Shown here: positions 32,890 to 41,729 of the stretch, piece after piece
Layout: each line of letters begins with the position of its first letter
Position numbering within the stretch: position 1 is the first letter of the stretch
DNA from: Cellulomonas sp. JH27-2
GTDB lineage: Bacteria; Actinomycetota; Actinomycetes; Actinomycetales; Cellulomonadaceae
Assembly (NCBI RefSeq): GCF_014837175.1
Contig: NZ_JACYFR010000001.1
Span: forward strand, 620,001-684,000
Length of the DNA: 64,000 bases
Direction of reading: 5' to 3'
Notes under the pieces: model-generated
What the model was told of the DNA's origin: nothing
Databases searched by the model: none
Seen by the model: only the letters and a program-made list of their open reading frames with translations
Program-made: the position numbers and the translations under genes

Positions 32890-33234
32890 GTGGCGCGCAG
32901 GGTCGTCCTGGAGACCGCCGGAGGCGTGGCGGCGATCTTCGCCGCGCGTGCCCTGGTCGTCGACGACGACGAGCTCGACGACCACGGTCGACGACGCCTG
33001 AGTGAGCTCGTCACCGCGGCCGACGACGGCTCCCACGCCGATCCGGGGCCGGGTCTGCTCCGCGACGCGCAGACCTACCAGATCACCGTCGAGCACCCCG
33101 ACGGCCCATCCCTGGTGCTGTCCGCCTCGGACGGGCACGTCTCGCCGCCCTTCGCGGAGCTGCGTGACTGGATCCGCGACCACGGCCGCCCCGCCCCTAG
33201 CACGAGGAACACGCCGGGCATCGAATCACCCTGA
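32890..33234 (+). CDS. Emfourin-like inhibitor of the M4 protease
   Basis: A 114-residue protein resembling emfourin, the proteinaceous inhibitor co-encoded with protealysin in Serratia. It starts VLETAGGVAAIFAARALVVD (compare the GG-F-A-G strand of emfourins), continues with a helix ending RRLSELVTAADD, then two strands YQITVEHPDG and LVLSASDGHV and a C-terminal helix. GGAGGG precedes the GTG. Its place directly after the protease gene is the main support. It would keep the protease inactive inside the cell. Confidence 0.7.
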   Translation: MARRVVLETAGGVAAIFAARALVVDDDELDDHGRRRLSELVTAADDGSHADPGPGLLRDAQTYQITVEHPDGPSLVLSASDGHVSPPFAELRDWIRDHGRPAPSTRNTPGIESP

Positions 33235-33259
33235 CCCGAGTGACGGTGGCGATGGGGCC

Positions 33260-33814
33260 TCAGGCCACGGCCAGGCACGACACGGCCAGCTTCTGGGCCG
33301 CCTCGCCACGCGCGAGCCGCGCACCCTCCCAGGACACCTTGCTCCAGTCCGTCGTGCCGTGGGCCGCCTCGAGCGCCCGGCCGACCGAGATGGCGTCGAC
33401 CGCACCGTCGGGCTCGCGCGTCGCGAGGAAGCTCAGCGGGTTCTCCTCCGTCGGATCGCCCCACCCGTCGGAGGTCGATCGAGCCTCCACGATCCACCAC
33501 GTCTGGCTCGGGTCGTCGCCAGGTCCCACCTCGACCATGACGACGTCCGACGCGGGCAGGTCGTCACGGAATCGGTCGCGCAGCCACCTCATCGCCCAGC
33601 CGGTCGGGTCGACGCACACGAGGTCGGCGGTGCTGACGCGCGTGGCGGACGTCGCCGGCGTCCTCGTCGGGACGACTGACGGCCTCGGCGGCGCCACCGT
33701 CGGCACGGGCCTGGTGGGCTCGGGCTCCGGCACGCTCCCGGCGCTGCACCCGCCGAGGACCAGCGCCGCAGCCGCCGCGAGCGCCAGCGCGCCGCCGGTT
33801 CTCGCCGATTCCAT
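33260..33814 (-). CDS. Putative secreted lipoprotein
   Basis: A 184-residue exported protein of unknown function. A lipoprotein signal ends in LVLGGC, with Cys23 as the lipidated residue. A Pro/Thr-rich spacer of about 35 residues follows (EPEPTRPVPTVAPPRPS). The folded part, about residues 60-184, has two cysteines (VCVDPTG and the near-terminal SCLAVA) that could form a disulfide, and a TWWIVEARS strand. It should sit on the outer face of the membrane. It is convergent with the emfourin-like gene but shows no link to it. Confidence 0.75.
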   Translation of the reverse strand: MESARTGGALALAAAAALVLGGCSAGSVPEPEPTRPVPTVAPPRPSVVPTRTPATSATRVSTADLVCVDPTGWAMRWLRDRFRDDLPASDVVMVEVGPGDDPSQTWWIVEARSTSDGWGDPTEENPLSFLATREPDGAVDAISVGRALEAAHGTTDWSKVSWEGARLARGEAAQKLAVSCLAVA

Positions 33815-33879
33815 CCCAACCCCCAGGTCTGTCGCAGAACGGTCCGCAGCGTAGCAACGGCGCCGATGTCACCGGTCCC

Positions 33880-34302
33880 TCACGCGCTGGCGTCGCCCTG
33901 CCGGCGATACGTCGTCGTGAGGCGGTAGTCCTTGGCCGGCCCGACCGCGTGCCAGGTCTCCTCGAAGCAGTCCGGCCCTACGAACCGGCCGGTGACCGTG
34001 TAGGTGTCGGCGCCGCAGCCGTGGGTCGCCGACCAGGTGTCGTCGACCGGGTCGAGCCGGAAGAACGGTCGGCCGTCGGCGAACTCGACGTCCACGGCGT
34101 CGTCGCCCGCGCGCAGGATCAGCCGCCGCCTGGCCGGCATGGACCGCTCACCCATCGTGAGCGTCCCCTCCTCGACCCACGCGAGCCCGCCGTCGGGCAG
34201 CGACTCCGTGCGCGCGACGCCATCCACCACGCCCTCGGCGCCGGCGAGCGCATCGGCGACGTCGCGCTGCATCGACCACGTCCCGACGAACCTGTCCCTC
34301 AC
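33880..34302 (-). CDS. DUF6314 family protein
   Basis: A 140-residue beta-barrel-like protein. The family pattern is visible: FVGTWSMQRDV at the start, WVEEGTLT, ARRRLILRAG, VEFADGRPFFRL, HGCGADTYTVTGRF and VGPAKDYRLTTTYRR at the end. The fold is probably lipocalin-like; function is unknown. I chose the GTG at 34302, which has AGGG upstream; the frame continues further but loses similarity. A strong hairpin separates it from the peptide genes upstream. Confidence 0.75.
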   Translation of the reverse strand: MRDRFVGTWSMQRDVADALAGAEGVVDGVARTESLPDGGLAWVEEGTLTMGERSMPARRRLILRAGDDAVDVEFADGRPFFRLDPVDDTWSATHGCGADTYTVTGRFVGPDCFEETWHAVGPAKDYRLTTTYRRQGDASA

Positions 34303-34336
34303 GCCGACGACCCTTTCACGACTGCGACACGCGGGT

Positions 34337-34380
34337 GAATCGGACGGCCCGCACCCTCGCGGGCGCGGGCCGTTCGATTC
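34337..34380 (-). terminator. Terminator behind the peptide genes
   Basis: GAATCGGACGGCCCGC (34337-34352) pairs with 34365-34380 over 16 bases with one mismatch and a 12-base loop. It begins at the stop codon of the first peptide gene (34379-34381) and should end the DUF5317-peptide transcript. Confidence 0.7.
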
Positions 34381-34486
34381 AGTTGCTCTTCGCAAACGGC
34401 GCGGCGAAGGCGTAGACCGCCAGGGCGACGGTGGCCAGTGAACCGAGCGTGGCGGCCACGCGGGTGCGGCTGGGACGAGTGCTCAT
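34379..34486 (-). CDS. Small exported-peptide gene, copy A
   Basis: A 35-residue product: an Arg-rich start MSTRPSRTR, a hydrophobic helix (about residues 10-28) and the tail YAFAAPFAKSN. It looks like a signal peptide plus a very short mature part. A signal-peptidase-like AFAA or VYA end would release PFAKSN or FAAPFAKSN. GAGGAG stands six bases before the ATG. It is a near-copy of the gene at 34509 (31 of 35 residues identical), and conservation of the frame between the copies supports its being real. Function is unknown; a signalling peptide is possible. Confidence 0.65.
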   Translation of the reverse strand: MSTRPSRTRVAATLGSLATVALAVYAFAAPFAKSN

Positions 34487-34508
34487 GCGTTGCTCCTCGG
34501 ACGTGTCA

Positions 34509-34616
34509 TCAGTTGGTCTTGGTGAACGGGGCGGCGAAGGCGTAGACCGCCAGGGCGACGGTGGTCAGGGAACCGAGCGTGGCGACCACGCGGGTGCGGC
34601 TGGGACGAGTGCTCAT
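34509..34616 (-). CDS. Small exported-peptide gene, copy B
   Basis: A 35-residue near-copy of the gene at 34379. It has MSTRPSRTR, a hydrophobic helix and the tail YAFAAPFTKTN; it differs at residues 11, 18, 32 and 34. AAGGAG lies seven bases before the ATG. The start overlaps the stop of the DUF5317 gene by four bases (ATGA), so peptide and membrane protein are translationally coupled. The likely mature ends of the copies differ (PFTKTN here, PFAKSN in copy A). Processing and role are inference. Confidence 0.68.
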   Translation of the reverse strand: MSTRPSRTRVVATLGSLTTVALAVYAFAAPFTKTN

Positions 34617-35302
34617 GCGGTGCTCCTTGCGACGGCGGACGGTGCGTCCGGGCTGGTGAGGGCGGTGCTGTGGTGCACCCCGGCGGCGCCGGGGGGTTCG
34701 GTGGTGGCGTCGTCGGGCGGGACGACGACGCTCCGCTGGGTGTGCAGGGCGGCGACGACCAGGCACGCCGCGAGTCCGCCCCACAGCAGCACGTCGCCGA
34801 GGCTGAACACCAGGTGGAGGCCGGGCACGGGGACGACGTCGGCGATCGCGACGAGTCGCGTCCCGGTGTCGATCGGCACGTGGCCGGGCGTCGGGTCAGC
34901 GATGGACGCCGCGTCGATGCCGGCCGCAGCCGCGGCCCGGACCGAGAAGGGCATGCCGCCGTTGAGCGCGGTGGCTGCTGCGTTGAGCAGTGCGCCGAGA
35001 CCGGCGACGCCTGCGGCGAGGGCCGCACCCCGGGGGCGGTCCCGCAGATTCGCCAGCACGAACCCGACCGCGCACCCACCCAGGACGAGCGCCGTCGCGG
35101 CTCCGCCGGCCGCGTGCAGGAAGCCCGATGCCCATGCGGGGTCGGCCGTGCGCAGGGCCTGCACCGCCGCACCCGCCAGCACCCAGGGCATGCCCCGGAC
35201 CCGGAACCGGCTGAGCGCGGCGAGGCCGCCCGGGCGCAGGGCGAGCACAGCGACCGCGATCGCGGGCGCCACCAGCAGCACCGCCAGCAGACCAGGGCTC
35301 AT
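34613..35302 (-). CDS. DUF5317 family membrane protein
   Basis: A 229-residue protein with about six hydrophobic segments, recognised as DUF5317 by the NGGMPFSV motif (about residue 114) and the VFSLGDVLLWGG segment near residue 172. GGAGG precedes the ATG at 35302, and a TAGGGT box 17 bases before the ATG gives a short leader. Function is not established. Its tight coupling to two short exported peptides suggests it may process, export or sense them. The last 40 residues form a Pro/Ser/Ala-rich cytoplasmic or extracellular tail. Confidence 0.78.
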   Translation of the reverse strand: MSPGLLAVLLVAPAIAVAVLALRPGGLAALSRFRVRGMPWVLAGAAVQALRTADPAWASGFLHAAGGAATALVLGGCAVGFVLANLRDRPRGAALAAGVAGLGALLNAAATALNGGMPFSVRAAAAAGIDAASIADPTPGHVPIDTGTRLVAIADVVPVPGLHLVFSLGDVLLWGGLAACLVVAALHTQRSVVVPPDDATTEPPGAAGVHHSTALTSPDAPSAVARSTA

Positions 35303-35387
35303 CGGGACCTCCGGGTCGGACCCTAGCGGCCCGCGCAACGGCGCCGGAAGTCCCGTCTCACGCAGGGGTGCGGGCCCGCCCTGCGCG

Positions 35388-36161
35388 TCAGACGACCAGC
35401 GACTGGCCGCCGTCGACGAAGATCTCGGTGCCCGTGACGTGGCTCGCCGCGTCCGAGGCGAGGAAGGCGATCACGTCGGCCACCTGATCGGCCGAGCCCG
35501 GCTCCTCGCCCGTGAGCGGGATCGCGCCGTCCGGGTACTCGGCCCGCACCCCGAGCCCGTCGGTGTGCCGCTGCTCGGTGTTGTCGCTGATCTCGGTGTC
35601 GATCGCGCCGGGGCACACCACGTTGACCCGCACCCCGCGCGGCGCCAGCTCGACGGCGATCATGCGCGCGAACGCGAGCTGCCCCGCCTTGCTCGTCGCG
35701 TAGGCGGACGCGCCGGAGTTGGAGAAGGTGCGGGTGCCGTTGATGGAGGACACGACGACGACGGCGCCGCCCTGCCGGACCAGCAGCGGGACCGCGTACC
35801 GGACGGTGAGGAACGTGCCGGTCAGGTTGGTGGTGATCGTCGCCTCCCACTCGTCGGGCTCCAGCTCGTCGATCGGCGCCCAGACCCCGTTGACGCCCGC
35901 GTTCGCGACGACCACGTCCAGGCGGCCCAGCTCGTCGTCGATCTGCTGCAGCGCCGCGCGCACGGCTGCGGCGTCGCCCACGTCGGCTTCCAGCGGCAGA
36001 GCGGTCCCGCCGGCCGCGCGGATCTCGTCGGCCACCTCGTCGGCGCTGTCCTGCGTGTGCCCGAGCCCGACGACCGTCGCGCCGCCGCGCGCGAGCCGCG
36101 TCGCTGCCGCGCGCCCGATGCCCGACCCGACGCCCGTCACGAGCGCCACCTTCTGGCTCAT
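35388..36161 (-). CDS. SDR family oxidoreductase
   Basis: A 257-residue short-chain dehydrogenase. The cofactor motif is TGVGSGIGRAA, the NAG motif is ANAGVNG, the catalytic Ser is in VVSSING, and the YATSK pair gives Tyr and Lys. PGAIDTEI and the DGGQSLVV end are typical. GGAGG precedes the ATG. It stands alone between the DUF5317 gene and a strong terminator, so it is its own transcription unit. The substrate is unknown. Confidence 0.9.
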   Translation of the reverse strand: MSQKVALVTGVGSGIGRAAATRLARGGATVVGLGHTQDSADEVADEIRAAGGTALPLEADVGDAAAVRAALQQIDDELGRLDVVVANAGVNGVWAPIDELEPDEWEATITTNLTGTFLTVRYAVPLLVRQGGAVVVVSSINGTRTFSNSGASAYATSKAGQLAFARMIAVELAPRGVRVNVVCPGAIDTEISDNTEQRHTDGLGVRAEYPDGAIPLTGEEPGSADQVADVIAFLASDAASHVTGTEIFVDGGQSLVV

Positions 36162-36243
36162 CCGCACTCCCTCCGACACCGGCACGGGGCGTCCGCGCCT
36201 CCCCGGCATCGTCACCCCGCCGCGCGGCCCGCGCACCCGGGGC

Positions 36244-36290
36244 CATCGCTCTGCGAATGTTCGTCCGGCACGAACAATCGCAGAGCGATG
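36244..36290. terminator. Terminator after the vWA operon
   Basis: CATCGCTCTGCGA (36244-36256) pairs perfectly with 36278-36290. An inner TTCGT/ACGAA stem closes a five-base loop. It ends the HtrA-MoxR-vWA operon, 10 bases after its last stop codon. Confidence 0.75.
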
Positions 36291-36299
36291 AAGGCTGGG

Positions 36300-37355
36300 C
36301 TACGCCGCGCGGGGTGTGCGAACGCGGTTCCACCACAGGGACAGGCCGATCGCCGCGGCGATCAGCAGGGCGCCGACCGCCGCGAACCAGGCGGCCAGGT
36401 CGACGTCCTTGTGCACCACCGTGATCGTGCTCGGCAGGCCGCCCAGGGCGTCGTCCAGCTGGTCGGCGTTCTCCGCGCGGAAGTACTTGCCGCCCGTGGT
36501 GTCGGCCACCTGCTGCAGCGCGTCCTCGTCGATGAGCAGCAGGTTCGCGCCGCCCCGGCCGATCGCGCTGCCATAGCCGCCGCGGCCGACGGTCCCGCCC
36601 TGGAGCTGGTCCGGGCTGCACACCATCTGCGCCGGCGTCGTGGTGCCGAAGCCGATCGTGTAGACGCGCAGGCCGCGCGCGGCGGCCTCGTCGGCTGCCG
36701 TCGCAGGGTCCACGCCCTGGGAGTTCGCGCCGTCGGTGAGCACGACGATCGCGTCGGCCGCCTGCGCGACGTCCTCGCCGCCGGTCACGTCCACGGCGGT
36801 CGACGGGACCGACGGGTCCACCTCGGCGATCGCGTCGATCGACGTCAGGATCGCCTGCCCGATGGCCGTGCCGTGTGTCGTGGTCAGGCCGTCGATCGCG
36901 TCGACCAGCTTGTCGGTGTCGTCGGTGGGCGGGACCAGCAGGCCCGCGACGCCGGCGAAGGCGACGAGCCCGATCTTCGCGCCGCCCGCCTGGTCCTTGA
37001 CGAACGCCTTCGCGGCGTCCTGCGCGACCGTCAGCCGGTTGGGGTCGACGTCCGTGGCGCACATCGAGCTCGACACGTCGACGGCCAGCAGGATCGTCGT
37101 CGCGTTCGACGCGACCGGCACCGAACCCTGCGGCCGCGCGGCGCCGACGCCGATGACGACGAGCCCCGCGACGAGCAGCGCCGCCGGGATACGCCGCGTC
37201 CACCGCCCGCGGCCGGGTGCGGCCTGGCGGACCAGCGCGATGGAGGTGACCTGCACGGCGCCGCGACGCCGACGTCGACGCAGCCACCACGCGAGCAGGA
37301 GCACGAGCGGGACGACGAGCAAGGCCGCGAGGGCCCAGGGCCAGGCGAACGACAT
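36300..37355 (-). CDS. vWA-domain membrane protein (BatA/BatB-like)
   Basis: A 351-residue protein. Two N-terminal membrane helices (about residues 5-25 and 55-72) are followed by a von Willebrand A domain with MIDAS motif AVDVSSSM and VVLTDG, and a C-terminal helix before an Arg-rich end. A loop with three GRGG/GYG segments (about residues 255-275) is unusual for the family. It is the last gene of the MoxR-type operon. Such proteins are thought to work with MoxR as metal-dependent scaffolds in protein folding or envelope stress. The ATG shares a base with the upstream stop. Confidence 0.9.
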   Translation of the reverse strand: MSFAWPWALAALLVVPLVLLLAWWLRRRRRRGAVQVTSIALVRQAAPGRGRWTRRIPAALLVAGLVVIGVGAARPQGSVPVASNATTILLAVDVSSSMCATDVDPNRLTVAQDAAKAFVKDQAGGAKIGLVAFAGVAGLLVPPTDDTDKLVDAIDGLTTTHGTAIGQAILTSIDAIAEVDPSVPSTAVDVTGGEDVAQAADAIVVLTDGANSQGVDPATAADEAAARGLRVYTIGFGTTTPAQMVCSPDQLQGGTVGRGGYGSAIGRGGANLLLIDEDALQQVADTTGGKYFRAENADQLDDALGGLPSTITVVHKDVDLAAWFAAVGALLIAAAIGLSLWWNRVRTPRAA

Positions 37356-38305
37356 CAGACGATCCTTCCCGTGCGCACCACGGTGAGCAGCGCGCCGACG
37401 CCCAGCAGCACCAGGGCCAGGACCGACAGCGCACCCGCGAGCGGGACCGGCTTGTCGGCGACCGTCAGGCGAAGGTCGATGGTGTCGGCGATGCCGTCGA
37501 GCTCGGACGCGTCGCTGGCCGGGTGGTAGCTGCCGCCGGAGGTCTGGGCGACGGTGGTGAGCGTGTCCTCGTCGAGCGCGGTGTGGACGCGGTACCCGTC
37601 GACCTCCACCGAGGTGCCCGCGGTGGTGCCGACGCCGACCGTCTCGATGTGGACACCCGCCGTCTGCGCGACGGCGGCGGCCGTCTCGGCGTCGGTGCCG
37701 CCCTGGTTCTGGCCGTCGGAGAAGAGCACGATCGTCGCCGACGGCCAGTAGCCGAGGTCTGGGGCGGTGCCGTCCTCGGCGAGCTGGACCGTCTCGCCCG
37801 TGATCGCCGACAGCGAGGTGATGATCGCGTCGCCGATCGACGTGCTGCCGGCGACCTTGAGCCGCTCGATCGCGGCGACGGCGGCGGCGTGGTCGTCGCT
37901 CGGCTGGGCCGTGGTCAGCGCGCCCTGCTGGAACGCGACGACGCCGACGTCGACCGAGGACGGCTGCGCCTCGACGAACTTCTCCGCGGCCTGCTGCGCG
38001 GCACCGAGCCGGGTCGGGTCGGCGTCGGTGGCGGCCATGGAGTTGGAGACGTCGACCGCGACGACGACCGTCCCGGCCGTGCGCGGCACGGGGATCTTCG
38101 CGACCGGCCCTGCCGCGGCGAGCACGAGCACCGCGAGCCCCGCTACGGACAGCCATGCGCCGACGCGTCCCCCACGGCCGGTCGTCGTGATCCCGGCGCG
38201 CGCGAGCGCACGGCGCCGGCGACGGCCCAGCACGACGAGGCCGGCGGCGACCGCGGCGACGACGAGCAGCCCGACGACGAGCGCCCAGGGGTTGTCGATG
38301 CTCAT
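37355..38305 (-). CDS. vWA-domain membrane protein (BatA-like)
   Basis: A 316-residue protein with the same layout as its downstream neighbour: two N-terminal helices, a vWA domain with MIDAS AVDVSNSM and VLFSDGQNQGG, and a C-terminal helix. The two are probably paralogues that act together. The start overlaps the DUF58 stop (ATGA) and the stop overlaps the next vWA start (TGATG), so the four downstream genes of the operon form a tightly coupled set. Confidence 0.92.
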   Translation of the reverse strand: MSIDNPWALVVGLLVVAAVAAGLVVLGRRRRRALARAGITTTGRGGRVGAWLSVAGLAVLVLAAAGPVAKIPVPRTAGTVVVAVDVSNSMAATDADPTRLGAAQQAAEKFVEAQPSSVDVGVVAFQQGALTTAQPSDDHAAAVAAIERLKVAGSTSIGDAIITSLSAITGETVQLAEDGTAPDLGYWPSATIVLFSDGQNQGGTDAETAAAVAQTAGVHIETVGVGTTAGTSVEVDGYRVHTALDEDTLTTVAQTSGGSYHPASDASELDGIADTIDLRLTVADKPVPLAGALSVLALVLLGVGALLTVVRTGRIV

Positions 38306-39234
38306 GCGCGCCTGCCCCGGTTCCTTTCGACGACGGCGACGAGCTGCTGCGCGAGGTCGCCGTCGGTCGTGATGCGGTGCACCGGCACGCCCGCGCGCGC
38401 CATGCCGTCGACGAGTGCCTCGTCGCGCGCCCGCACCCCGGCCTGGAACCGGGCCTGGAACAGCGGGTCCCCGGAGTCGACCACGAGCTGCTCGCCCGTC
38501 TCGGCGTCCTCGACCACCACCACGCCCACCTCGGGCAACGCGTCGTCCGCAGCGTCGACCACCCGCAACGCCACCACCTCGTGCCGGTGCGTGAGCCGCG
38601 CGAGCGGGCGCTGCCAGTCCCCCGTGCCGATGAAGTCCGAGACGACCAGGACGAGCGAGCGTCGCCGGGCGATCGACGCGACGGACTCGAGCATCGCGGC
38701 GAGGTCGGTGGGGCGCGCCGCATCGTCCGCCGGCGCCTTGCGCCGACGCCGTCCGCGACCCTCGTCGCGCGCGTGCGGACGCGTGCTCCCGACGGCCACC
38801 CCGACGACCAGCGCCTGCGCGCGCCCCACCCCCGGCCGCACCACCCGCACCGCACCGTTGTCATACAGCAGCGCGCCCACGCGGTTGCCGCCGCGCGCGA
38901 ACAGCCGCGCCAGAACGAGCGCGAGCTCGGTGAGCACGTCGTCCTTGCCGCGCCCGGGCGCGCCGGCCAGCATCGACGCCGAACGGTCCAGCACCAGCCA
39001 CACCGTCAGCTCGCGGTCCTCGGTGAACTCGCGCACGAACGGCTCGTCCATCCGCGCCGTGACGTTCCAGTCGATGTGCCGCGCGTCGTCGCCCTCGGCG
39101 TACTCGCGGAGCCCGGCCAGGTCGTAGCCCGACCCGCGCTGGGCAGTGCGGTACGCGCCCTGCAGCCGGCCGTCGAGGCGGCGCACGACGCGCCACTCGA
39201 GCCGGTGCAGCAGGCGATCGGTCGCGGTGGTCAT
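38302..39234 (-). CDS. DUF58 domain protein
   Basis: A 310-residue protein. The DUF58 motif is AEGDDARHIDWNVTAR, followed by a vWA-like fold (LVLDRSASM with a MIDAS-like DxSxS). An Arg-rich insertion (EGRGRRRRKAP, about residue 157) is distinctive. DUF58 proteins always accompany MoxR ATPases and vWA proteins, as here. It starts four bases after the MoxR stop and is probably cytoplasmic, linking the ATPase to the membrane vWA proteins. Confidence 0.92.
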   Translation of the reverse strand: MTTATDRLLHRLEWRVVRRLDGRLQGAYRTAQRGSGYDLAGLREYAEGDDARHIDWNVTARMDEPFVREFTEDRELTVWLVLDRSASMLAGAPGRGKDDVLTELALVLARLFARGGNRVGALLYDNGAVRVVRPGVGRAQALVVGVAVGSTRPHARDEGRGRRRRKAPADDAARPTDLAAMLESVASIARRRSLVLVVSDFIGTGDWQRPLARLTHRHEVVALRVVDAADDALPEVGVVVVEDAETGEQLVVDSGDPLFQARFQAGVRARDEALVDGMARAGVPVHRITTDGDLAQQLVAVVERNRGRRA

Positions 39235-39238
39235 GGGC

Positions 39239-40213
<975 letters not shown>

Positions 40214-40227
40214 GTTGCTCCCTCGTC

Positions 40228-40977
40228 TCACAGTTGTGGTGCCTGGCCGCCGCCGCCGACGGCGCCGCCGATGGGGACCGCGAAGCCGATGCCCGCGAAG
40301 GCGTCGTCCTTGCCCGGGTCGGCGATCGCGACGACGATCCCGATGACATTGCCCTGCGCGTCGAGCAGCGGGCCACCGGAGCTGCCCGGGTTGACCGACG
40401 CGTCGAACTGGATCAGCCCCTTGAGGTTCCCGCTCGTGCGGTCCAGCCCGGACACGACGCCGGTCGAGACGCTGTAGGTGAGGCCCAGCGGGTTGCCGAT
40501 CGCGACGACGTCGGCGCCCACGGTCACGTCGCCGCCGAGCGTGGCCGGGACCAGGACCTCGGGGAACGTCGTCGGAGCGACGTGGGCGATGTCCTGCGCG
40601 GCGTCCGACGACGTGACGCTGGCGGCCGACGTCGTCCCGTCGGCGAACGTCACCGTCACCGCGCTGCCGTCCGCGACCACGTGGTTGGCGGTGAGGACCG
40701 TCCCGTCGTCGGAGACGACGACACCCGAGCCGAGCGCACCGTCGGCGGTGCGGATCGTCACGACCGACGGCGCGACGGCCGTGAACACCTCCGGCACAGT
40801 GGGCGTCGTCGCCGTGGAGCTGGGCCTCGGTGTCGTCGTCGGCGCGGACTGCGGCTCGCCGCCACGTCCCGTCAGCGCGACGACGACCGCGACGAGCGCG
40901 ACCACCAGCGCGAGCACGCCGAGCACCCGGCCGCTCAGTGCTGCGCGGCGCTGCGGGGGCTGTTCGGCCTCGGACAT
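40228..40977 (-). CDS. Membrane-anchored trypsin-like serine protease (HtrA-like, no PDZ)
   Basis: A 249-residue protease. One N-terminal helix (about residues 18-36) anchors it, and a Thr/Pro-rich spacer leads to a trypsin-like domain. The triad is His99 (LTANHVV), Asp129 (AQDIAHV) and Ser200 (NPGSSGGPL). Unlike DegP/HtrA it has no PDZ domain; the chain ends in a Gly-rich GGAVGGGGQ tail. TAGCCT six bases before the ATG implies a leaderless mRNA. It is the first gene of the MoxR operon and probably acts on extracytoplasmic proteins. Confidence 0.9.
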   Translation of the reverse strand: MSEAEQPPQRRAALSGRVLGVLALVVALVAVVVALTGRGGEPQSAPTTTPRPSSTATTPTVPEVFTAVAPSVVTIRTADGALGSGVVVSDDGTVLTANHVVADGSAVTVTFADGTTSAASVTSSDAAQDIAHVAPTTFPEVLVPATLGGDVTVGADVVAIGNPLGLTYSVSTGVVSGLDRTSGNLKGLIQFDASVNPGSSGGPLLDAQGNVIGIVVAIADPGKDDAFAGIGFAVPIGGAVGGGGQAPQL

Positions 40978-40983
40978 GGACCG

Positions 40984-40989
40984 AGGCTA
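40984..40989 (-). promoter_or_regulatory. -10 box of the HtrA-MoxR operon
   Basis: AGGCTA here reads TAGCCT on the minus strand, six bases before the protease ATG. Confidence 0.55.
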
Positions 40990-41035
40990 GGGACGCTTGC
41001 TGTGGAAAGGATGAGAACGCACGAGGAACCTGGCC

Positions 41036-41623
41036 TCAGCGGCCGGAGTCGATGGTGTGGGCCCACGCCGACAGGAAGTCGTCGGTCAGGTGGGAGTTGC
41101 GGTCCAGGGCACCCGAGACGACGGCGCCCGTGCGGATCATCATGAGCTGCTCGGCGGCCGCGCGCGGATCGCGGTGCCCCACCTCGCGCAGCAGCTCCTC
41201 CAGCCGCTCGGTCACCCATCTCCGCACGTCGTAGGCCTGCAGCCGCGCCGGGTGCGTGCCGGTGAACTCCGCGGACGCGTTGATGAAGGGGCACCCGCGC
41301 TGCACCTGCGCGAAGTCGTCGCGGGTGAGGACCGTGGCCAGCTCGGTGAGCGCCTCACGCGGTCGACCGGCGTAGGCCGCGACGATGCCGCCCACCTGGT
41401 CGCGGTCGAACTGCTTGCGTCGCTCCAGGTAGGCATCGACCAGGTCGTCCTTCGACGGGAAGTGGCGGTAGAAGGTCACGCGGGTCACGCCGGCCTCGGT
41501 GACGATGCGCTGCACGCCGACCGCGTGGATGCCCTCGTCGTAGAACAGCCGGTCGGCGGCCGCGACGATGCGCTCGCGCGCGGCCGACGGGCGAGTCGTC
41601 GTCGCCCGCCTCTGCTCTGCCAT
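41036..41623 (-). CDS. TetR family regulator
   Basis: A 195-residue TetR repressor. The helix-turn-helix is at about residues 14-60 (RERIVAAADRLFYDEG, then GVQRIVTEAGVTRVTFYRHF). A Cys in RGCPFINA (about residue 110) recurs in the related group. I chose the ATG at 41623, which has AGGAG eight bases upstream, over a GTG three codons earlier. It is divergent from an alpha/beta-hydrolase-SDR pair. The palindrome at 41699-41716 lies in front of the hydrolase. Confidence 0.87.
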   Translation of the reverse strand: MAEQRRATTTRPSAARERIVAAADRLFYDEGIHAVGVQRIVTEAGVTRVTFYRHFPSKDDLVDAYLERRKQFDRDQVGGIVAAYAGRPREALTELATVLTRDDFAQVQRGCPFINASAEFTGTHPARLQAYDVRRWVTERLEELLREVGHRDPRAAAEQLMMIRTGAVVSGALDRNSHLTDDFLSAWAHTIDSGR

Positions 41624-41698
41624 CACGTGCACTCCTGCCCCGCGCCTCGAACCCTTGTGGACGCGTCGCCGTGACCCCTAGGTTAAGTCCGCAGGTAG

Positions 41699-41716
41699 GT
41701 AGAACGATCGATCTAC
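41699..41716. promoter_or_regulatory. TetR operator before hydrolase gene
   Basis: An 18-base site, GTAGAACGATCGATCTAC, is symmetrical at eight of nine pairs. It lies 13 bases before the hydrolase ATG, where a repressor would block the promoter. Confidence 0.6.
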
Positions 41717-41729
41717 ACCGGGAGACGCC

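Larger units (their letters stand above)
34379..34638 (-). repeat. 130-bp tandem duplication carrying two peptide genes
   Basis: Two units, 34379-34508 and 34509-34638, each hold a 108-base gene with its ribosome site. Differences are mostly silent or conservative at the protein level (Ala/Val, Ala/Thr twice, Ser/Thr). Confidence 0.75.

Noticed and set aside
34431-37529. 1032-residue plus-strand frame
   Set aside because: It runs antisense to the DUF5317, peptide, SDR and vWA genes, all of which have motifs and ribosome sites. It has no domain of its own.
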